NCBI GenBank assembly: GCA_903883985.1
Contig: CAISDD010000016.1
Span: 1-14,710 of the forward strand
Length of the DNA: 14,710 nt
From: an uncultured Pseudomonadota bacterium
GTDB taxonomy: Bacteria; Pseudomonadota; Gammaproteobacteria; Burkholderiales; Thiobacillaceae
Reading direction: 5' to 3'
Below the pieces are notes generated by a model. It was not told the origin of the DNA. It searched no databases and worked only from the letters and a program-made list of their open reading frames with translations. Of this stretch, positions 6,751 to 12,216 are shown in pieces. Position 1 is the stretch's first letter. The number at the start of each line of letters is the position of its first letter. The translations under genes and the position numbers were made by a program.

Positions 6751-7967
6751 ATTTGCACGGCGTCCAGTTCCGCCTTGCGATCCCTTTCCTCAGGAAGGAT
6801 CGTTTTGACCAGATCGATCCAGGCGTCAACTTCTTTCGGCAGGGCCTGGCGTCCGCCCAGTCGGTTATCGAAATGCTCGATTACGCGCGCGGTGGGGATA
6901 TCTCGGCGCAGAATCTCCACGATTTCGGCGAGTGTGCAGAAGTCTTGCCGACCGCGCAGAGCATTAAACAGAGGAGAACCGTACTGACTTTCGATCTTGC
7001 CCAGGGTGTCGAGGCGATAGAGTTGTGCATAGTCGATGGTCAGCTCGGCGAATCCGGCCTTTTCCCAAGGCACGTCTATCATTTGGTCCCGGCCTTTGAC
7101 GTATTGGCCGTCTAAGAAATAGTGATGGACTCGGCTGTTCAGCATGTCGTCGTCGATCAAGGAGAAGTAGGCGTGGCAGCGCGGGCAACCATAACCGCCA
7201 ACCTGACCATATCGGCTGCCGTGGTAGCCGAAGAAGGCTTGGTAGGGGTACAGGCAGTTCAAGCAGACCTTGAGGATCGGTCCCGACCTCAGTTCGGCGC
7301 GTTCCGGTTGGCGGGTGGAGAGGTAAAGCCGGATCGGCTCATCCGGTTCCGGCATCCACTCCAGGCCGGATTTTAGCCAGGTGATGTCTTGACGCTGAGC
7401 GCGCGCCGCGCGGACGCCGCCGATGGCAGTCTCCAGCAGATCGAGCATGGACTCGCTGGCCGCGTCGATGTATTTCTGGTAGCGCGGTTCTGTGGCGATT
7501 TCCGCCAGGCGTCCGTCGGTCCGAGCCTGCGCCAACATCTGCCCTACGATCTCCATGCGTTCGTCGCGCAGCGCGTAGACCAAGGCGGACATGTCGTAGT
7601 CGCTGAAAGCCAGATATTCCGCACCGGCGCCGAGCAGCAGCGCCACGGCCGGCACGTTGTCCGCGATCACCGCATAGCACAGCGCCGTGTCGCCGACGGT
7701 GTCCTTGCACTCGATATCGGCGCCGAGTTCGATCAGCCCTTGCATGACGACGAGTTCTTCCGGGCCGGAGCCGTAGCGCGCCTCCTCATCCAGTACATCG
7801 AGCAGCTCTTCCCAGCCGGTTGGGCCGTCCTCAGGCGGTTTCTGCGCGAGGTAGATCAGTACATTCCTACCCCACTTGCGGACAGCGCGCACATCGGCGC
7901 CCTGCGCGATCAGACGGCGCAGTTCTGGAATGTCGTGGCGGCGGGCGGCCTGGAGGAGCGCCGTCAT
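6744..7967 (-). CDS. Ankyrin-repeat and zinc-ribbon protein of unknown function
   Basis: This is a 407-residue protein, probably cytoplasmic (no signal peptide or membrane segment seen). The N-terminal half has ankyrin-like repeats: residues 1-33 (MTALLQAARRHDIPELRRLI), then about 70-118 (GLIELGADIECKDTVGDTAL) and 119-147. The middle carries a probable zinc site made of two CxxC pairs, CLNC (235-238) and CPRC (261-264), separated by an aromatic and Gly-rich loop. The last 120 residues have no motif I recognise. Ankyrin repeats point to protein binding. Its ATG overlaps the stop of the upstream HD hydrolase by four bases (ATGA), so the two are probably translationally coupled and may act together. 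Its stop codon falls inside a repeat remnant, so the original C terminus may have been longer or different. I do not recognise a named family for the whole protein. Confidence 0.8.
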   Translation of the reverse strand: MTALLQAARRHDIPELRRLIAQGADVRAVRKWGRNVLIYLAQKPPEDGPTGWEELLDVLDEEARYGSGPEELVVMQGLIELGADIECKDTVGDTALCYAVIADNVPAVALLLGAGAEYLAFSDYDMSALVYALRDERMEIVGQMLAQARTDGRLAEIATEPRYQKYIDAASESMLDLLETAIGGVRAARAQRQDITWLKSGLEWMPEPDEPIRLYLSTRQPERAELRSGPILKVCLNCLYPYQAFFGYHGSRYGQVGGYGCPRCHAYFSLIDDDMLNSRVHHYFLDGQYVKGRDQMIDVPWEKAGFAELTIDYAQLYRLDTLGKIESQYGSPLFNALRGRQDFCTLAEIVEILRRDIPTARVIEHFDNRLGGRQALPKEVDAWIDLVKTILPEERDRKAELDAVQIP

Positions 7968-8491
7968 GCGTCATAGCCTTCTATCCGGGTGCGCAGCCTT
8001 GCTGCCAATCCACTATGCGCCGCGCCGAGGCGATTGAGGATCAGTCGCGCCTCTTCGCGGTAAGCACGCCGCTTCGCAGCGTCCCAGTGGGCGGGTGGTG
8101 GTATTAGGTTACTGATGCGGTCGGCGAGCTTCACGCACCAGACCGCCTTGGGCTGGGCCTGGATGCGGCTCAAACTATCCGTCATGGCCTCCGCTTTCGG
8201 CAACGCAGGGTGCTTCGACAGCGCCGCAACGCCATCGGCCACCCGGACACCGAAGCGGCTCGCCAGTTCGGCGTGGGTTACGCCCTGATCCTCGATGCAA
8301 TCGTGCAGGATGGCGCATGGAACGGCGAGTTCGATGTCCGGAACCGGTTCCACGACATGGGCGGCGAGCAGTTCCAGCACCACGCTACCCAGGTGGGTGA
8401 GATAGGACAACTCCGACCCCGGCAGGGTCTGGCCATGGTGGTGCTCCGCCGCGAAACGCCAGGCGTCGGTCCAATCGTCGTCATCGTTCAT
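7964..8491 (-). CDS. Small HD-domain hydrolase, SpoT/MESH1-like
   Basis: This is a 175-residue single-domain protein. The metal and catalytic motifs of the RelA/SpoT HD hydrolase are visible in order: HHHGQ (17-21), YLTHL with H33, ILHDCIED (61-68, the HD pair H63/D64 followed by E67/D68) and VKLADRISNL (120-129). Size and layout match stand-alone MESH1-type enzymes, which split (p)ppGpp (and, in animals, NADPH). There is no synthetase, TGS or ACT domain. The frame is open to 8560. I prefer the ATG at 8491 because GAGG lies 9 bases upstream and the motif spacing fits the family from there. It is the first gene of a two-gene unit with the ankyrin/zinc protein. The hydrolase fold is well supported; the substrate is inferred. 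Confidence 0.83.
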   Translation of the reverse strand: MNDDDDWTDAWRFAAEHHHGQTLPGSELSYLTHLGSVVLELLAAHVVEPVPDIELAVPCAILHDCIEDQGVTHAELASRFGVRVADGVAALSKHPALPKAEAMTDSLSRIQAQPKAVWCVKLADRISNLIPPPAHWDAAKRRAYREEARLILNRLGAAHSGLAARLRTRIEGYDA

Positions 8492-9041
8492 AGTGTCGTG
8501 CCTCAAAGAGATTGATTCGCCGCGCGGCCTATCATTCGGCCTCCGGCCAGCAGTAAACACCCTCTATGGCAACGGCGATAGCGATTGCCAGTCTGGCATC
8601 GAGGAGCTTGCGGCGAAGAATCTCCTGCCAGCTAGCGTAGTGTGCCTAAAAGGTACCACACACCCCCGTCGCTCACCAGGTCGCGGGCTTGGGTGCGGTG
8701 ACTGGGGCTAGACGGCGAAATAAACGGCATTTCACCCTACGGGACCCGGTTTGTAGGCAAAATCAGTTACGCAACATCACTTGGTCATGATTTCACGGCT
8801 CAAAGGAGTCAAAAAACGGAACAACTAGCGCACCAAATTACGAGCATTAGGCAAGGCTGCGAAACGGATTTTGCTTTTTCCCACAGAACCATCTGTTCGC
8901 ACCCCAATCCTCTCAACTTAACCAGACGACACTTTCAAGTGTTTGATTTGTAGGCATGTTTCCGATGAGGCTTGAGGTGAGTTGGTCTAGGTTTGGCCGA
9001 ACCCTGGATGAACCGGATCAGGTTGCCAGCCAATTCAGAGG
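8492..9041. other. Intergenic stretch without a supported gene
   Basis: About 550 bases hold no convincing coding frame; the only open frame of note (8493-8711, plus) resembles nothing I know. The stretch contains the stem-loop at 8705-8743. It also contains a 10-base direct repeat, TTTGTAGGCA, at 8750-8759 and 8947-8956, which frames a somewhat more AT-rich 187-base segment. The minus-strand promoter of the HD hydrolase should lie near its left end, but I cannot point to it. Confidence 0.5.
8705..8743. repeat. Single-hairpin palindromic repeat (copy D)
   Basis: GGCGAAAT (8714-8721) pairs with ATTTCACC (8729-8736) with one G:A mismatch around the 7-base loop aaacggc, and CTACGGG follows. The loop is the exact reverse complement of the loop in the hairpin at 9545-9567. 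This is another member of the stem-variable repeat family. Confidence 0.6.
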
Positions 9042-9133
9042 TGTAGGGTGGGCAAACGTTTTTTTGTTTGCCCACCAATTTCACCGTTGCGAGTCCGCGT
9101 GGGCAAACGATAAGGCCGTTTGCCCACCCTACA
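9042..9133. repeat. Double-hairpin palindromic repeat (copy E) abutting a broken gene
   Basis: The outer 17-base arms TGTAGGGTGGGCAAACG (9042-9058) and CGTTTGCCCACCCTACA (9117-9133) are perfect inverted repeats. Inside them are two hairpins: GGTGGGCAAAC/GTTTGCCCACC (9047-9057 with 9066-9076) and GTGGGCAAACG/CGTTTGCCCAC (9099-9109 with 9117-9127, loop ataaggc). The layout of two hairpins in opposite orientation within 92 bases is REPIN-like. The FGE-type gene fragment begins one or two bases after its right end. Confidence 0.85.
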
Positions 9134-9134
9134 C

Positions 9135-9341
9135 GGCTATGGCCTGTACGATATGAGCGGGAATGTGTGGGAGTGGATGCAGGATTGTTACGACGGAAAT
9201 TGCTCCGAGCGTGTCCTGCGTGGTGGCTCCTGGAGCCTCAATTCCGAGGTCACCCGTGCGGCCAACCGCGGCGGGAGCCCCACCGCCGGGCGGGGCTTCA
9301 ACTTCGGCTTCCGTCTTGTGCGTTCTGCCAGGACCCATTAA
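9135..9341 (+). pseudogene. 3' fragment of an FGE-sulfatase (formylglycine-generating enzyme-like) gene
   Basis: Only the last 68 codons remain. They read GYGLYDMSGNVWEWMQDCYD, then RVLRGGSWS and end GFRLVRSARTH. This is the C-terminal core of the FGE-sulfatase / SUMF1 domain, also used as a C-type-lectin-like display domain. The N-terminal two thirds of the domain is absent; the homology stops exactly where repeat copy E ends. An ORF runs in frame from a TTG inside the repeat, but no good ribosome site is seen, so it is probably not translated as a functional protein. From RVLRGGSW onward many codons are XXC (AGC, CTC, TCC, GTC, ACC, GGC, TTC). That pattern is expected if AAC codons were diversified by a retroelement. 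A terminator-like stem-loop follows 58 bases downstream. Confidence 0.82.
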
Positions 9342-9398
9342 GCCTTGGCTCCTTTACCCCTTGCAAGAAACGACTGGCGTAGGAATGATGTCGGGGGT

Positions 9399-9425
9399 TC
9401 GGGGGCGGAGCCCCCGAGGTTTTTT
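9399..9425 (+). terminator. Rho-independent terminator-like stem-loop
   Basis: TCGGGGGC (9399-9406) pairs perfectly with GCCCCCGA (9410-9417) over a 3-base loop and is followed by a run of six T (9420-9425). It would end transcription of the FGE-type gene. In retroelement targets, a hairpin after the variable region can also help mark the site of sequence replacement (inference). Confidence 0.7.
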
Positions 9426-9504
9426 GTGGGAGCGGGCTTGCCCGCGATTTATTGCGGGAATCAGGCTTGGCGTCGCGGTTTTCGCGGGCAAGCTCGCTCC
9501 CACA
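9425..9504. repeat. Pseudomonas-type REPIN (two REP sequences in inverted orientation)
   Basis: The left REP starts TGTGGGAGCGGGCTTGCCCG (9425-9444), itself a hairpin with GCGGGC/GCCCGC. The right REP (9482-9504) is its inverted copy, ending GCTCGCTCCCACA, with one change in the stem. They are separated by about 33 bases. The sequence is the common REP of fluorescent Pseudomonas, which is moved by RAYT transposases; no RAYT gene is in the window. Confidence 0.85.
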
Positions 9505-9540
9505 CTCGTCTTTCGCTGTGGATTTTTAGCCCCACAGCCC

Positions 9541-9567
9541 GTAGGGCGGAATGCCGTTTATTCCGCC
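9541..9567. repeat. Single-hairpin palindromic repeat (copy F)
   Basis: GTAGG precedes the perfect stem GGCGGAAT (9545-9552) / ATTCCGCC (9560-9567) with the 7-base loop gccgttt. It has the same outer motif and loop type as copies A-E, with a different stem. Confidence 0.7.
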
Positions 9568-9660
9568 GTCCAACCCCAACCCGGTGCCAGGTCGCGTTAC
9601 GCCTTGCCCACGCAGCCTACAATCAACAACCCTTGCCTTATCTGGAAAGAGGATGCCTTA

Positions 9661-9848
9661 TGGAAAACCGCATCACGATTAACCCCGCCCTCTGCCATGG
9701 CAAGCCCTGCGTGCGCGGTTTGCGCTTTCCGGTGGAGTCGGTTCTGGAATGGCTGGCCGGCGGCATGACGCCGGAACATAACCAGGCGGTCCTGGCCTAT
9801 GCCGCGCGCCTGGCCCATGTGAACCGGATCGAACGCCTGGCGGCATGA
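9661..9848 (+). pseudogene. DUF433 antitoxin-like gene with an internal deletion
   Basis: The 62-residue product starts MENRITINPALCHGKPCVRG, the well-known N terminus of DUF433 proteins. It ends with AVLAYAARLAHVNRIERLAA, their usual end. The middle piece after GMTPE, normally about 20 residues (ILxDYPDLExEDI type), is missing, without loss of frame. The usual length is 75-80 residues. A GAGG ribosome site lies 7 bases upstream. Its stop overlaps the start of a truncated DUF5615 gene, the normal partner. DUF433/DUF5615 pairs are considered toxin-antitoxin modules. The product may be made but is unlikely to be functional. Confidence 0.75.
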
Positions 9849-9889
9849 AATTTCTGGTGGATGCCCCACTCCCTCGTCGATTGACGACA
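9845..9889 (+). pseudogene. DUF5615 (PIN-like toxin) gene stub
   Basis: The ATG at 9845 overlaps the stop of the DUF433 gene (ATGA). The first 14 codons, MKFLVDAPLPRRLT, match the start of DUF5615 PIN-like proteins (MKFLVDAQLP type). Similarity ends there, and the frame runs into the leader of the next gene. At least 85% of the gene is gone. Confidence 0.65.
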
Positions 9890-9895
9890 TCGATT

Positions 9896-9919
9896 CCGCG
9901 CGATGAAGAGCGCGGTTTT
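9896..9919 (+). terminator. Weak terminator-like stem-loop
   Basis: CCGCGC (9896-9901) pairs with GCGCGG (9910-9915) over an 8-base loop and is followed by TTTT. It lies between the broken toxin-antitoxin remnant and the DUF4384 gene. The T run is short, so activity is uncertain. Confidence 0.4.
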
Positions 9920-9945
9920 CTCTTCACCTTGACTGGAAACTACAC

Positions 9946-11385
9946 ATGCGTTCCACCCACTTCCGCATTGCCACCCTGTGTCTGCCCCTGTGTCTGCTGT
10001 TCGCCAGCGGCAGTACCCATGCGCTCGAAGGCACTGGCTATGGCTCCAACCCGGACGAAGCCTGTCGCCGGGCAGCGGCTGACCTGGCAGCGGCGATCCA
10101 GGTGCAGGTCAAATCGGTGGTCGAATCCTGCACCCAGATACACAACAAGCAGGCGCAGGATTGTGGCTCACGGGTGCTGAACCGCACCGCAGCCGACCTG
10201 CCCATGCTGGGCTTGCACTATCTCGATATACCCGGTGGCAACGAGCCGGCGGGGGCGAAGGCGCTACTGGAAGCGGGCAACGCAGCCAAGCTGTACCAGG
10301 AAAAACTCGCCTCGTTACGCAAGGAATTCGCGGCCGGGGCGGCGGCGCTGATCACGACCCGCGACCGCAAGGCACGTCATGACCTGCTCACCCGCCAGCT
10401 CGCCACCCTGCGCGCCTTTACCGATCACCGCATGGTGGCCATCGCCCTGGGTCTCCAGGTCGAGGACCTCCCGGCCACGGAAACGGACCTGAGCAACCAA
10501 CGCGACGCCCTGGAACAAACGGTGGATTCCATTGCGTTCGCCGCGCGGGTGCTGCTCAAGGACATCAACGGCAAGCTGCCCGAGGCCGCTGCGCTGACCG
10601 CCAGCAGCAACAGCCGCGAAGCAACACCCCTCGGAGCCGCCCTGGCGGATGCCCTGCGCGCGGAGATGTCCGGCCGCAGCGGACCCAAGCTCACGCTCAC
10701 CGGGGAATACCGGCTGCTCACGGAGGGGAAAAATGCGGGTGACGTGGATATTGTCGTGGAACTGCGTAAGGAGGCCAGCCACGAGCTGGGGGTGCGTAGC
10801 GTGCATCTGGCGCGCGCGGGCTACGAAGGTTACCGGGCGGAACCGCTGGCACCGGACTTCGAGAAGCTGTTGCGCGAGGGCGCGGCAGTTTCCGGCGGTC
10901 TGCGTGCCGACCTGGTCACTAGCGTCGGCGCCCAGCAGATCAAATTCAAGAGGGGCGATACCGTGAAGCTGGCCGCCCGCGTCAACCGCGCCGCCTATTT
11001 CTACGTGGTAGGCCACGTGGTGCGCGCGGACAGCCAGTTCTCCTACCTCCTGCCGCTGCAATCGGGGGCGGCGAACGATCCCAGCGAGGAACGCTTCATA
11101 CGCTACGTACCTGCCGACCAGGCCAACCACTACGTAGATATGGGCGAATTCTCCGTGGAAGCGCCGTTCGGCACCGAGCACGCCCAGATCATCGCCAGCA
11201 CGCAACCACCGAAAAACGCGCTGCCGGCGGTACGTTACGACCCGGCCAGCGGCTATTTCGTGCTCATAGGCAGCAAGGGCGACGCGCGGGAGGGAGTCAA
11301 CAAGACCCGTGGTTTGAAACCCATACCCGATAACCAGGTGATGGTGGCGGAAGGCACGTTGAGTTTCACCACCAGCGAACGCTGA
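9946..11385 (+). CDS. Exported DUF4384-domain protein
   Basis: This is a 479-residue protein with a Sec signal peptide: basic start MRSTHFR, hydrophobic core LCLPLCLLFA and a likely cut after THA at about 26. No lipobox Cys is seen, so it should be soluble in the periplasm. Residues 27-75 (GYGSNPDEACRRAAADLAAA) look like the LPP20/FlgO-type region in which a processed outer-envelope protein condenses with its helix. The C-terminal part (about 335-440) has the DUF4384 pattern: VKLAARVNRAAYFYVVGHVV, YLLPLQ, then EFSVEAPFGTEHAQIIAS. DUF4384 domains often accompany caspase-like or FGE-sulfatase proteins, and an FGE-type fragment lies 600 bases upstream, so the two may once have been one locus (inference). 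The ATG at 9946 has only a weak GGAA site. Its biochemical role is unknown. Confidence 0.8.
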   Translation: MRSTHFRIATLCLPLCLLFASGSTHALEGTGYGSNPDEACRRAAADLAAAIQVQVKSVVESCTQIHNKQAQDCGSRVLNRTAADLPMLGLHYLDIPGGNEPAGAKALLEAGNAAKLYQEKLASLRKEFAAGAAALITTRDRKARHDLLTRQLATLRAFTDHRMVAIALGLQVEDLPATETDLSNQRDALEQTVDSIAFAARVLLKDINGKLPEAAALTASSNSREATPLGAALADALRAEMSGRSGPKLTLTGEYRLLTEGKNAGDVDIVVELRKEASHELGVRSVHLARAGYEGYRAEPLAPDFEKLLREGAAVSGGLRADLVTSVGAQQIKFKRGDTVKLAARVNRAAYFYVVGHVVRADSQFSYLLPLQSGAANDPSEERFIRYVPADQANHYVDMGEFSVEAPFGTEHAQIIASTQPPKNALPAVRYDPASGYFVLIGSKGDAREGVNKTRGLKPIPDNQVMVAEGTLSFTTSER

Positions 11386-11522
11386 GCGCCAGGTTCAGGC
11401 TTCCCCCGATGATTTTGTTCGGTAACTTTGCCCAATGACATTCCCCGATACCATCCGATGAAACCGCCACCCTGAGGATAAGTTGCCGGGAGACAAGAAG
11501 CAGTAGTGGACTTGTTATTCAT

Positions 11523-11542
11523 TTGCATTGCAATACGAGTAT
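11523..11542. promoter_or_regulatory. Possible operator upstream of the RelB/DinJ-type fragment
   Basis: Two small palindromes touch each other: TTGCATTGCAA (11523-11533) and ATACGAGTAT (11533-11542). They end 21 bases before the antitoxin ATG. Autoregulated antitoxin genes usually have such sites. Function is inferred from position only. Confidence 0.4.
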
Positions 11543-11563
11543 CTGTCGGTCTGGAGAGGTTCA

Positions 11564-11647
11564 ATGGTTGCCAACGCACTGGTTCAGACACGCATCGATG
11601 CTGGTGTGAAAGAGCGCGCTACCGAAGTGCTAAGTAATGTCGCGTAA
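11564..11647 (+). pseudogene. RelB/DinJ-type antitoxin gene cut after 22-24 codons
   Basis: The open frame encodes 27 residues starting MVANALVQTRIDAGVKERAT, then EVL, and ending SNVA. The first 23 or so residues are the ribbon-helix-helix N terminus of RelB/DinJ antitoxins (typically ...ALVQTRIDxxVKERATEVL...). A strong GGAGAGG ribosome site lies just upstream. The sequence then enters the terminal repeat of the MITE-like element at 11627 and meets a stop inside it. No antitoxin remainder or RelE/YafQ-type toxin gene is visible on the other side, so the module is dead or its right half was lost. Confidence 0.72.
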
Positions 11648-11790
11648 CTTGCCTTCATTAAGCTGCCGGCGCAGGCCCTCATCCCCGGCCCTTCCCCCGG
11701 GGAGGGGGAGGGGGTGGAACCCTCTTCGGGAGAGGGCAGGGTGAGGGGCCCGGTGGTAAGCCAAATTGGTTTCGACAGGTTACTTATCAC
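11627..11790. mobile_element. MITE-like element, left copy
   Basis: This is a 164-base non-coding element with imperfect terminal inverted repeats: GTGCTAAGTAATGTCG at the left and CGACAGGTTACTTATCAC at the right. Inside are long GC-rich imperfect palindromes (CCCTCATCCCC ... GGGTGAGGGG). An almost identical copy lies in opposite orientation at 14567-14710. The left end cuts a RelB/DinJ-type gene, which shows that it inserted. No target duplication is evident. Confidence 0.78.
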
Positions 11791-12216
11791 TTGGAAAAAC
11801 ACCAATACGTAACTTCTCAATAAGTCACGGCATAGTGCGGTCAGCGCCCGTTCATGCGGGGTAGTGAGGTAACCCACCCCAGGAAGGTTGAAGAAGCCCT
11901 GGCGAGTCGCTGTAGCGCAGGAATCCTTGCCTGCGTCTTTGAACACAGCCGGCCGGAAGCCGGCGCGGCCGAGATGATTTCTTTTTGAAGCCACGGGTTG
12001 AAGCGTGCTTCTTGAGAGGGTGTTTGCCACCGGTGAAGTCGCGATAGGTCTCGTCACCTCGTCGATAGGGTCGCGGTGCCTTATTGAGAAAAATACGCGC
12101 TAAGGCGCTGTAATATATATGTTTATTGGTCAGCTTGTGAAACTTCGGTTCATGCCGGGGTATTCAGACTTTGCACCGCACTGAAGGGCGGAGCTTCAAA
12201 CCGGAGTTGGTTTACG
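11791..12216. other. Intergenic stretch upstream of the molybdoenzyme gene
   Basis: No supported gene is seen in 426 bases. A minus-strand frame crosses the area and the MITE (11584-12057) but has no recognisable domain. Short GC-rich inverted repeats occur around 11948-11972 (GCCGGCCGGAAGCCGGC). An AT-rich segment, TGTAATATATATGTTTATT (12109-12127), is the best candidate for the promoter of the downstream gene. Confidence 0.45.

Noticed and set aside
8493..8711. Plus-strand open frame of 72 codons as a small gene
   Set aside because: It has no ribosome site, no recognisable motif, and overlaps the leader of the HD hydrolase on the other strand.
9042..9133. The repeated hairpins as a CRISPR array
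   Set aside because: The units are inverted, not direct, and there is no regular set of spacers.
9342..9660. A template repeat or reverse transcriptase of a diversity-generating retroelement next to the FGE-type fragment
   Set aside because: I looked in the neighbouring sequence for an adenine-rich copy of 9210-9341 and for RT motifs and saw neither; only a terminator, a REPIN and a stem-loop are there.
10315..11205. Minus-strand open frame of 296 codons
   Set aside because: It is antisense to the DUF4384 gene; the plus-strand gene has a signal peptide and a recognisable domain.
11584..12057. Minus-strand open frame of 157 codons as a gene
   Set aside because: It runs through the MITE-like element and the broken antitoxin fragment, and the part outside these has no recognisable domain or ribosome site.
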